From: an uncultured delta proteobacterium
Lineage (GTDB): Bacteria; UBA10199; GCA-002796325; 1-14-0-20-49-13
Direction: 5' to 3'
Length of the DNA: 8,942 nucleotides
Assembly (NCBI GenBank): GCA_903868375.1
Contig: CAIPVD010000243.1
Span: forward strand, 1-8,942
Positions 1 through 4,732 of the stretch are shown here, piece by piece. Position 1 is the stretch's first letter; each line of letters opens with the position of its first letter. The notes beneath the pieces are model-generated. The model saw nothing but the letters and a program-made list of their open reading frames with translations, made no database searches and was not told the origin of the DNA. A program made the position numbers and the translations under genes.

Positions 1-157
1 ATTTGTTGGTCATCACAGAGCCTAGCGCTTCGAGTACCGCTTTGCTTACGTAGTTCTCCGAAGCGATGAGTTCGAGGCCATATTCTTCTCTGTCGATCTC
101 TTGCCCAATCGCCTTAAATATCTCTGGATCAAATTTTGATAGTGATTGTTTGTTCAT
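1..157 (-). CDS. glyA: Serine hydroxymethyltransferase, N-terminal fragment (runs off window)
   Basis: The first 52 codons of serine hydroxymethyltransferase, the PLP enzyme that interconverts serine and glycine while charging tetrahydrofolate with a one-carbon unit in the cytoplasm. Reading down the minus strand from 157, the peptide starts MNKQSLSKFDPEIFKAI and then carries the family hallmark LELIASENYVSKAVLEALGS (about residues 29-48), the segment that starts the large domain. No stop occurs before the window edge, so the gene is cut by the window, not visibly broken. The ATG at 155-157 is preceded by AAGGAC, whose sequence overlaps the rpiB stop codon, so the start is well supported and translation is probably coupled to rpiB. 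It is the last visible gene of the panD-to-glyA transcription unit. The PLP lysine and most active-site residues lie outside the window. Confidence 0.96.
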   Translation of the reverse strand, partial: MNKQSLSKFDPEIFKAIGQEIDREEYGLELIASENYVSKAVLEALGSVMTNK

Positions 158-162
158 TGGTT

Positions 163-168
163 GTCCTT
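163..168 (-). promoter_or_regulatory. Ribosome binding site of glyA, overlapping the rpiB stop
   Basis: On the minus strand the junction reads TAAAGGACAACCA before the glyA ATG. The AAGGAC core starts inside the rpiB TAA stop and lies about 6 bases from the start codon. A ribosome ending rpiB would sit on the glyA ribosome binding site, which suggests coupled translation (inference). Confidence 0.7.
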
Positions 169-593
169 TAGTCGATGTTCTTCACGCGTCTTTCGTGCCT
201 GCCGCCTTCGAATTTCGTGTTAAGCCAGATCTTTAAGAATTTTCTTGCTGAATCTTCGGTTATTTTTCTTGCGCCAAAGCAGGCAACGTTCGCGTCGTTG
301 TGCTTGCGGCTCATCTCTGCATCGAACTCGTCGTTAAGAACGACCGCCCGAACACCTTTGAAACGGTTCGCTGCCATACACATGCCTATTCCGCTTCCGC
401 AGATAAGGACGCCCATTTCTGCCTTGTGTATTGAAACGGCGGCGCCAACTTTCTTGGCGAAATCGGGATAATCGACGGACTCTTCCGAATTGGTGCCAAG
501 ATCTGTTACTTCATATTGTAATGATTGTAAAAGGAGCTTTAAGCTCTCTTTCATCGTGAAACCTGCGTGGTCGGATGCAATAACAACCTTCAT
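168..593 (-). CDS. rpiB: Ribose-5-phosphate isomerase B
   Basis: A 141-residue RpiB/LacAB-family sugar-phosphate isomerase that interconverts ribose 5-phosphate and ribulose 5-phosphate in the non-oxidative pentose phosphate pathway; cytoplasmic. Full length for the family. Visible landmarks are the N-terminal SDHAG (residues 7-11, phosphosugar binding), the catalytic cysteine C65 in LICGSGIGM (63-71, the anion-hole loop), H98 in RKHNDANV (96-103, the base proposed for ring opening in E. coli RpiB), and GGRHERR (130-136) near the C-terminus, which binds phosphate in characterised members. The aligned residues favour RpiB over the LacA/LacB galactose-6-phosphate isomerases. The start at 593 is 18 bases after acpP. 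The leader is CCCTAACAATAACC and has no clear Shine-Dalgarno, so initiation may depend on ribosomes arriving from acpP. The rpiB-glyA pairing is common in deltaproteobacteria and other bacteria. Confidence 0.96.
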   Translation of the reverse strand: MKVVIASDHAGFTMKESLKLLLQSLQYEVTDLGTNSEESVDYPDFAKKVGAAVSIHKAEMGVLICGSGIGMCMAANRFKGVRAVVLNDEFDAEMSRKHNDANVACFGARKITEDSARKFLKIWLNTKFEGGRHERRVKNID

Positions 594-611
594 GGTTATT
601 GTTAGGGCGTT

Positions 612-845
612 TTAAGCGATCCTTTGCGTGACGAACTTAGTAAAATCTTCTACCAGGTCGAGGCCGTCGACGTCGGAATCTTCGATCTCTATCTCGAACT
701 CTTCTTCGATAGCCATGACGATCTCGACGATGTCGAGCGAATCTGCGCCAAGGTCTTCGGAAAGCGAAGAATCTTCCGAAATATCTTCTTCGTTAATGCC
801 AAGCTGCTCTGCAATGATTTCTTTTACCTTGGATTCAACGCTCAT
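612..845 (-). CDS. acpP: Acyl carrier protein
   Basis: A 77-residue, strongly acidic acyl carrier protein that carries growing acyl chains on a 4'-phosphopantetheine arm during type II fatty-acid synthesis. The attachment serine is S36 in LGADSLDIVEIVMAIEEEF (32-50), a textbook helix II. Length and N-terminus (MSVESKVKEIIAEQLGI) match AcpP. The C-terminal third is less typical: where E. coli AcpP has EIPDEE...KITTV, this one has EIEDSDVDGLDLVEDFTKFV, lacking the usual proline after EI and the K-I-T-T-V core. The start at 845 is 3 bases after rpmF and is preceded by AAGGAG at a 6-base spacing. No fabF, fabG or other fatty-acid gene flanks it, unlike the usual arrangement. It could be the housekeeping ACP or a second copy; the cluster context favours housekeeping. 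Confidence 0.95.
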   Translation of the reverse strand: MSVESKVKEIIAEQLGINEEDISEDSSLSEDLGADSLDIVEIVMAIEEEFEIEIEDSDVDGLDLVEDFTKFVTQRIA

Positions 846-848
846 CGC

Positions 849-1031
849 TTACTCCTTTTGGCTGACTACTTCTCGGCCTTTGTAGTAACCGCAATGGATG
901 CAGACCCTGTGAGAAAGCTTTTGCTCGCCGCACTGTGGGCATTTGCTGGTTGTGGTCGTTTTCAGCTTTAATTGCTGCGATTTTCTCATGTCGCGGCGCG
1001 ACTTAGAAATCTTATGTTTGGGCATTGCCAT
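849..1031 (-). CDS. rpmF: Large ribosomal subunit protein bL32
   Basis: A 60-residue basic ribosomal protein L32 of the 50S subunit. The conserved start MAMPKHKISKSRRDMRKS matches the family's MAVPK.K.SKSRRDMRR signature. A zinc ribbon is intact: C31 and C34 (CPQC) and C44 and C47 (CIHC), so this is the zinc-binding form, not the cysteine-free paralogue some bacteria use under zinc starvation. The start at 1031 has AAGGAG nine bases upstream; the second ATG two codons on would have a spacing of 15, so the first is preferred. It lies 58 bases after yceD, the widest gap in the operon, and its last codons (K-E-stop) double as the acpP ribosome binding site. The yceD-rpmF pair is conserved across many bacterial phyla. 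Confidence 0.97.
   Translation of the reverse strand: MAMPKHKISKSRRDMRKSQQLKLKTTTTSKCPQCGEQKLSHRVCIHCGYYKGREVVSQKE
852..857 (-). promoter_or_regulatory. Ribosome binding site of acpP embedded in the rpmF stop region
   Basis: The minus strand reads AAAAGGAGTAAGCG directly before the acpP ATG. AAGGAG is formed by the last two sense codons of rpmF (AAG GAG) and is followed by its TAA stop; the spacing to the acpP ATG is 6 bases. This supports both the acpP start and translational coupling of L32 and ACP. Confidence 0.8.
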
Positions 1032-1040
1032 ACGCTTGTT

Positions 1041-1046
1041 CTCCTT
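1041..1046 (-). promoter_or_regulatory. Ribosome binding site of rpmF
   Basis: AAGGAG on the minus strand, nine bases before the ATG at 1031. It decides between two in-frame ATGs two codons apart in favour of the upstream one. Just upstream the spacer contains a short tandem TAACG TAACG TAAGG run of no evident function. Confidence 0.7.
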
Positions 1047-1089
1047 ACGTTACGTTAGTTGTGACCTTTTAATCAATTCGGGATTAAAG

Positions 1090-1641
1090 TCAAGTTTTGC
1101 TTTTTTTGAGCGGCCTCTTTTTTAAGACCGCAAATGGCGATACTATCTCCTCTTTTTTCTTGCATTTGCACGGGCCGTCGTTCAAATTTTTGCCGCAAGT
1201 AGGGCATAGCCCTTTGCAGCTTTCCCTGCAGATGTTGACCATCTGCTGCATGAGTATCATTTGTTCACGAACGACGTTTTCTATGTCTATCTCGTCGTTT
1301 TCGTAATAGCCAAAATCTTCGTCTTCCGTGTTCGATTCGGCCCTTTTGCCTTTCTTGAGATATACCGGTGCGAGTATCAGGTGTATCGGTATCTGCTGCT
1401 GCTTTGAAAAGTTAGTTAAGCAGCGGTCGCAGTTCGGATGAAATTTAATGATGGCGCCGCCTATTATCGTTACGTTCTTGTCGTCCCGGAACAGCTGCAG
1501 ATTAAGCCTGCCGCCATCTTCTTCGGTGAACTTTTCCGTGCCGAAGACATCGGTAAACACCGTTTGAAGCCAGGGATTTACCGTAGAATCGGCGTTTACG
1601 TCGAAGCCACCTTCTTTTATGTCATCAATTCTTAGTTTCAT
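1090..1641 (-). CDS. yceD: YceD/DUF177 family zinc-ribbon-like protein
   Basis: A 183-residue member of the DUF177 (YceD) family, named in some species for its link to 23S rRNA accumulation and almost always encoded just before rpmF, as here. The biochemical role is not settled; it is cytoplasmic with no signal peptide or membrane segment. The N-terminal half (1-60) is the variable beta-rich part. The hallmark cysteines follow: C71 and C74 (CDRC), then the C-terminal cluster at C138, C142, C146, C149, C158 and C160, in which CKGLCPTCGKNLN is the family signature, suggesting metal binding. An acidic stretch (102-121, many E/D/N) separates the two clusters, and a lysine-rich tail follows PFAVLKK. 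The start ATG overlaps the panD stop as ATGA. No good Shine-Dalgarno is visible (an AGGA lies about 13 bases upstream), so coupling to panD is likely. The family call is firm; the function is not. Confidence 0.92.
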   Translation of the reverse strand: MKLRIDDIKEGGFDVNADSTVNPWLQTVFTDVFGTEKFTEEDGGRLNLQLFRDDKNVTIIGGAIIKFHPNCDRCLTNFSKQQQIPIHLILAPVYLKKGKRAESNTEDEDFGYYENDEIDIENVVREQMILMQQMVNICRESCKGLCPTCGKNLNDGPCKCKKKEEIVSPFAVLKKRPLKKSKT

Positions 1642-1994
1642 GGGTTGGTATTGATCCTATTACTATTATCAACAAATACCTTGATCGGTTTATGTTTCTT
1701 GACCTCTTGCTCGTCGTAGGAGGCGAATGTGGCAACGATTATCTTGTCGCCCTTTTTAATGTGGTGAGCCGCCGCTCCATTTGCGCATATTATGCCCGAA
1801 TCTTCCGCGCCTTGAATGGCGTAGGTCTCTATCCTGTTGCCGTTCGTTAAGTTCCAAATTACCACGCGTTCGTGTTCGTAAATATCTGCGGCGCAGAGAA
1901 GCGTTGCATCTACGGTGAGCGAGCCTTCATATGCAAGGTTCGCTTCAGTGACCGTTGCGCCGTGGATCTTGGATTTTAATAGATAACGTTCCAT
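1638..1994 (-). CDS. panD: Aspartate 1-decarboxylase (pyruvoyl enzyme)
   Basis: A 118-residue L-aspartate alpha-decarboxylase that makes beta-alanine for pantothenate and hence CoA and the ACP prosthetic group; cytoplasmic tetramer. The proenzyme self-cleaves between G24 and S25 (in YEGS, 22-25), turning S25 into the pyruvoyl cofactor. Other active-site residues are present: K9 and H11 in KSKIH, R54, T57 and Y58 in RIETY, and the NGAAAH motif at 72-77. Length is close to the family norm (E. coli 126). The start at 1994 aligns with the E. coli N-terminus, although no Shine-Dalgarno precedes it (the leader reads AATCAATCAGCTTT). It is the first gene of the minus-strand block and overlaps yceD by 4 bases. 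Its placement ahead of yceD-rpmF-acpP, and not with panB/panC, is notable. It needs no PanM-type partner gene here. Confidence 0.96.
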   Translation of the reverse strand: MERYLLKSKIHGATVTEANLAYEGSLTVDATLLCAADIYEHERVVIWNLTNGNRIETYAIQGAEDSGIICANGAAAHHIKKGDKIIVATFASYDEQEVKKHKPIKVFVDNSNRINTNP

Positions 1995-2014
1995 AAAGCT
2001 GATTGATTTGCGCT

Positions 2015-2043
2015 TGTCTAGCGTGTAGTGTCCGCCTTGTCAA
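2015..2043 (-). promoter_or_regulatory. Candidate promoter of the panD-yceD-rpmF-acpP-rpiB-glyA unit
   Basis: On the minus strand a perfect TTGACA (-35, bases 2038-2043) is followed after 17 bases by TAGACA (-10, bases 2015-2020). The -10 is poor (3 of 6, lacking the final T). If it is used, transcription would start near 2008, leaving only about 14 bases before the panD ATG, which fits the missing Shine-Dalgarno. An alternative is the minus-strand TATAAT at 2071-2076, which lacks a recognisable -35. Confidence 0.35.
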
Positions 2044-2072
2044 CTGGCAATTGTGAGCAAATTAGATATAAT
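2044..2072 (+). promoter_or_regulatory. Candidate promoter of the Memo-like gene
   Basis: A perfect TATAAT at 2067-2072 has CTGGCA (4 of 6 to TTGACA) 17 bases upstream at 2044-2049. A second perfect TATAAT lies ten bases further on (2077-2082). Either would give a leader of roughly 15-30 bases to the ATG at 2105. The assignment rests on sequence alone. Confidence 0.45.
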
Positions 2073-2085
2073 TATATATAATTAG
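2066..2085. repeat. Tandem duplicated decamer in the divergent promoter region
   Basis: Two adjacent 10-base units, ATATAATTAT and ATATAATTAG, differ only in the last base. Each contains a consensus TATAAT. Bases 2066-2077 also form a perfect 12-base palindrome, ATATAATTATAT, so -10-like boxes occur on both strands. The 10-base period is close to one helical turn. Confidence 0.8.
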
Positions 2086-2090
2086 TTATC

Positions 2091-2097
2091 AAAGGGG
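2091..2097 (+). promoter_or_regulatory. Ribosome binding site of the Memo-like gene
   Basis: AAAGGGG with a 7-base spacer before the ATG at 2105. It supports this start, which also aligns with the conserved family N-terminus (R-x-P-A-V-A-G-x-F-Y-P). Confidence 0.75.
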
Positions 2098-2104
2098 TTA
2101 AATT

Positions 2105-2908
2105 ATGATAAGAAAACCTGCAGTGGCTGGTGCATTCTATCCATTAACCAAGGAAAAACTGGCGAAAGAGGTGCAGAGTTATTTAAATACCGGAGCTCAT
2201 CCGCGCGATGCGATCGGCGTTATTTCACCTCATGCCGGCTATGTTTATTCAGGTTCAGTTGCCGGCGCCGTGTTCGCTGCGGTAAATGTTCCAAAGCACG
2301 TTATCGTTATATCTCCAAACCACACGGGTTATGGAACGCAAGCATCCATAATGAGCCTTGGCGAATGGGAACTGCCTATAGGCAATATCGAGATCGACAA
2401 TGGACTTGCCGTGGCGCTCAAGAAAAATTGTAACGAGCTGCGTGAAGATGTAACTGCGCATCTAAGCGAACATTCGCTTGAAGTTCAGCTGCCATTTTTG
2501 CATGCGAGGCAGCCGTTGCTTAAATTCGTTCCGATAACCGTTGCACACCTGCGGTACGATGTTTGCGAAAAAATAGGCAAGGCGATTGCAAAGACGATAA
2601 AAGAAACTGGCGAGAAGGTGCTTATCGTTGCTTCATCGGACATGACGCATTACGAGCCGCAGGAAATGGTAAAGGAAAAAGATATGCATGCGATAGAACG
2701 TGTGCTGGCGCTAGATCCCAAGGGGTTGCTCGATGTTTGCGGAAATGAAAATATCACGATGTGCGGAGTTATTCCAGCGGCGATTATGCTTATCGCTGCG
2801 AAAGAGCTTGGCGCAAAAAGTGCGGAGCTGATCAAACATGCAACGTCGGGCGACGTGAGCGGCGAATTTGATTCTGTAGTTGGGTATGCCGGCGTGAGCG
2901 TTTCCTAA
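2105..2908 (+). CDS. Memo-like protein (AmmeMemoRadiSam system protein B)
   Basis: A 267-residue protein of the MEMO1 family, related in fold to class III ring-opening dioxygenases. Its bacterial and archaeal role is unproven. The name of the bacterial group reflects frequent clustering with an AMMECR1-like protein and a radical SAM enzyme. Visible family landmarks are RKPAVAGAFYP (3-13), SPHAGYVYSG (41-50, H43), SPNHTGYG (70-77, H73), LSEHSLEVQLPFL (120-132, H123), SSDMTHYE (177-184, D179 and H182) and MCGVIPA (219-225, C220). H43, H73 and C220 correspond to the metal-ligand positions reported for human MEMO1 (H49, H81, C244). H182 corresponds to the fourth conserved histidine. The site therefore looks intact and metal binding is plausible. 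No signal peptide; probably cytoplasmic. Neither usual partner gene is in this window; the next gene is a HEAT-repeat protein 85 bases on. Confidence 0.95.
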   Translation: MIRKPAVAGAFYPLTKEKLAKEVQSYLNTGAHPRDAIGVISPHAGYVYSGSVAGAVFAAVNVPKHVIVISPNHTGYGTQASIMSLGEWELPIGNIEIDNGLAVALKKNCNELREDVTAHLSEHSLEVQLPFLHARQPLLKFVPITVAHLRYDVCEKIGKAIAKTIKETGEKVLIVASSDMTHYEPQEMVKEKDMHAIERVLALDPKGLLDVCGNENITMCGVIPAAIMLIAAKELGAKSAELIKHATSGDVSGEFDSVVGYAGVSVS

Positions 2909-2919
2909 AAGTTATTTGC

Positions 2920-2947
2920 TTGCAAAATTTACCTTCAGGCGTATAAA
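2920..2947 (+). promoter_or_regulatory. Weak candidate promoter of the HEAT-repeat gene
   Basis: TTGCAA (2920-2925, 4 of 6) and TATAAA (2942-2947, 5 of 6) are separated by 16 bases in the AT-rich 85-base gap after the Memo-like gene. It would give a leader of about 40 bases. The gene may equally be read through from upstream, since no terminator hairpin is visible in the gap. Confidence 0.35.
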
Positions 2948-2980
2948 TAAGAGCGTTTCTTCAAATTTAAATAATTATTT

Positions 2981-2988
2981 AAAGGAGG
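2981..2988 (+). promoter_or_regulatory. Strong ribosome binding site that fixes the HEAT-repeat gene start
   Basis: AAAGGAGG, a near-perfect match to the anti-Shine-Dalgarno, sits 5 bases before the ATG at 2994. An in-frame TTG at 2916 has no such site and would add 26 residues of low-complexity, AT-rich translation, so it is rejected as the start. Confidence 0.85.
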
Positions 2989-2993
2989 CAGGT

Positions 2994-4487
2994 ATGGTTA
3001 AGGACAGAGAAGAACAATCTATCAGCATATCGCTCAAGCCTATCGCAGATCTTTTAGCGCGATATGGAAATGATATCCCAAGATGGGTGAATAAAGATTT
3101 TAAAGAGCTGGACCTGCACCAAATTGTCGGCATGGATGCGAACCGCGATAGTTACCTGTGCGAAGGTGAATATGCCACTGCCAGGCGATACAAAGAGCCG
3201 AACGTTACTGTAGCCCAGATCGCAAAGGGATTTGAAAAGCTCACCGAAACTTTAGAGCGATTTGCAACGGCGAGCGCTTTGCATGATAAAGTTTTTTTCT
3301 CTCGTAGCTGGAGCGCAAAAGAGGCGTGCAATATAATCTCACATTCCATTAAAGAAATGCCGTCGCGCCAGTTACTAAACAATGATTTTGTGACTGGAGC
3401 ACTTTTCTGCGAAGGTACCGATCTTCGGAACGCGTTCGACGGGCTCATCGATCCGAAGAACGGCCACCCTGAAGAAAGGGCGCAGGCTGTTAAGGAAGTG
3501 TTAGAGAAGATTCCAGAAAAATATCGCGGCCCGTACGTGTTGAAACTGTTAGGCGATCCGGATGAAAATGTAAGGCTTGCTGCATTTACCTATTTTAATA
3601 AGACTCCGAAGGAATACCATTACGCGATACTCGCTAAAGCGGTGCGTGATGGATCTGAAAATGTTAGAATGGCAGCAGTTTATAAATTCGATTGCAATGA
3701 ACGGTTTCCGTCGCTTCTTTTTGGCCTACTTCAGGATGGGGCGGAAAGAGTCCAGAAGGAAGCCTTGCAGAAACTTTACACGTTTCTTTCTCGCGGCGAA
3801 TATGAAGAGATGCTCCGTTCCAAAATAAATAGCGGTGCTTCGACAATTGCCATGGAAGGACTCACGTATTTGCCACGAGATAAAATGGTCGTGATTCTGC
3901 GGGAAATATGGAACGATCCATTTAAGTACGATGATAAAACCGCGATAGCCGCCGTTGAAAAAATTGGAAAAAATTCGGCAGGCATGTTGAAAGAAGAATT
4001 TCTGCCGCTTTATTCAGAGGCATTCATGCATCCAAGCGAACAGGTTAGGATCGCAGTTTTGCATGATTTAGCGTCTTATTTTTCAGGTGAAAGTCTCGCC
4101 AGTTTCTTGGAGGCAGGACTTAACGATCCAAGTTCCAAGGTTCAGGTCTTTGCCGCGGGCTTGGTTCACGAGACGTATTTCAGGGCCCCTCGCTATTACG
4201 ACGGGCTTTTGGAGATGGTGATGAGCAGCCCGAATGAAAATGTGAGAATTGCCGCAGTAAAAAGCGAATCGGGCTTACCTGCACTTGCATCGCTTGTTAG
4301 AGAGAATAAGAGCATTTATCCATATTTGGAGAGATTGCTTGAGGGCGACCCATCGCCTAAAGTTCGCGACGCTGCCGAAATGTTCATCACCTCTAATAGT
4401 TATAGGCTTCAGCCCGAAGATAAGAAGCAAATTCTAGCGCAGCCGCACTATATATCGGACAACACGCGCGCGATGCTAAAAAATTAG
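2994..4487 (+). CDS. HEAT-repeat protein with N-terminal EF-hand-like loop, function unknown
   Basis: A 497-residue soluble, mostly helical protein that I do not recognise as a named family. No signal peptide or membrane segment is visible. Residues 1-45 are a helical lead-in. Residues 48-59 (DANRDSYLCEGE) fit an EF-hand calcium loop: D at 1, N at 3, D at 5, L at 8, E at 12. Residues 65-180 are helical with no recognised motif. From about 180 to 465 come HEAT-like units, seen as recurring D-P-x-x-x-V-R-x-A-A lines: DPDENVRLAAF (188-198), SENVRMAAV (221-229), AERVQKEAL (250-258), SEQVRIAVL (348-356), DPSSKVQVFAA (378-388), NENVRIAAV (414-422) and DPSPKVRDAA (452-461). Such solenoids usually bind proteins. 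There is no PBS-lyase active site to assign. The gene follows the Memo-like gene on the same strand and ends overlapping the DUF167 gene tail-to-tail. The coding call is firm; the role is unknown. Confidence 0.88.
   Translation: MVKDREEQSISISLKPIADLLARYGNDIPRWVNKDFKELDLHQIVGMDANRDSYLCEGEYATARRYKEPNVTVAQIAKGFEKLTETLERFATASALHDKVFFSRSWSAKEACNIISHSIKEMPSRQLLNNDFVTGALFCEGTDLRNAFDGLIDPKNGHPEERAQAVKEVLEKIPEKYRGPYVLKLLGDPDENVRLAAFTYFNKTPKEYHYAILAKAVRDGSENVRMAAVYKFDCNERFPSLLFGLLQDGAERVQKEALQKLYTFLSRGEYEEMLRSKINSGASTIAMEGLTYLPRDKMVVILREIWNDPFKYDDKTAIAAVEKIGKNSAGMLKEEFLPLYSEAFMHPSEQVRIAVLHDLASYFSGESLASFLEAGLNDPSSKVQVFAAGLVHETYFRAPRYYDGLLEMVMSSPNENVRIAAVKSESGLPALASLVRENKSIYPYLERLLEGDPSPKVRDAAEMFITSNSYRLQPEDKKQILAQPHYISDNTRAMLKN
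3135..3170 (+). other. EF-hand-like calcium-binding loop (residues 48-59 of the HEAT protein)
   Basis: The 12-residue loop has acidic or amide ligands at positions 1 (D48), 3 (N50) and 5 (D52), a hydrophobic L55 at position 8 and the bidentate E59 at position 12, flanked by predicted helices. Position 6 is S where glycine is usual. Only one such loop is visible; EF-hands normally pair, so calcium binding is plausible but unproven. Confidence 0.6.
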
Positions 4488-4732
4488 AGTAGCTTTTTCA
4501 TCTTTTCTTCTGTGCAATTTACTTCGATAAATTTTGTGCGTGAGGTGTGGCCCGATTTGATCGTGATATTTGCCTTTGGAACGTCTAATTTTTCAGCCAA
4601 GAATTCTATTAGCGCGTCGTTTGCCTTGCCATCTACGGGCGGGGCTTTAAGGCGGATCTTTATAGCGTCGCCATAGGGTCCGACTATTTCATTCTTCTTA
4701 GCTCCCGGTTGGATGTGAACTTTGATCATCAT
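4484..4732 (-). CDS. DUF167 (YggU) family protein
   Basis: An 82-residue member of the small DUF167/YggU family, a cytoplasmic alpha/beta fold widespread in bacteria and of unknown function. Family hallmarks visible are VHIQPGAKKNEIVG (5-18), IRLKAPPVDGKAND (26-39, the strongest signature) and IKSGHTSRTKFIEV (58-71, the S-G-x-x-S-R-x-K motif). Length is close to the family norm (80-100). The start is ATGATG at 4732-4727; either methionine is possible, with AAGGAC about 10 bases before the first. Both lie inside the 3' end of the RND gene, overlapping it by 32-35 bases. The family motif begins so close to the N-terminus that a downstream start is excluded, so the overlap is genuine. At the other end its stop overlaps the convergent HEAT-repeat gene's stop. 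Its place behind an efflux pump suggests co-transcription, not shared function. Confidence 0.9.
   Translation of the reverse strand: MMIKVHIQPGAKKNEIVGPYGDAIKIRLKAPPVDGKANDALIEFLAEKLDVPKANITIKSGHTSRTKFIEVNCTEEKMKKLL

Noticed and set aside
175..471. 98-residue plus-strand frame opposite rpiB
   Set aside because: Antisense shadow of a full-length RpiB with its catalytic residues intact.
624..971. 115-residue plus-strand frame across acpP and rpmF
   Set aside because: It is antisense to two firmly identified genes and spans their junction; no motif is visible.
1032..1089. 58-base gap between yceD and rpmF as a possible hidden gene or regulatory RNA
   Set aside because: It is too short, with only a small TAACG tandem and the rpmF ribosome site; no convincing hairpin or promoter was seen.
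2049..2058. AATTGTGAGC, identical to the left half of the E. coli lac operator
   Set aside because: The other half-site is missing (it continues AAATTAGATA), there is no LacI-type gene nearby, and a 10-base match in AT-rich DNA is easily chance.
2916..2993. 26-residue N-terminal extension of the HEAT protein from a TTG codon
   Set aside because: The TTG has no ribosome site, whereas the ATG at 2994 has AAAGGAGG five bases upstream. The extension translates an AT-rich leader with promoter-like boxes.
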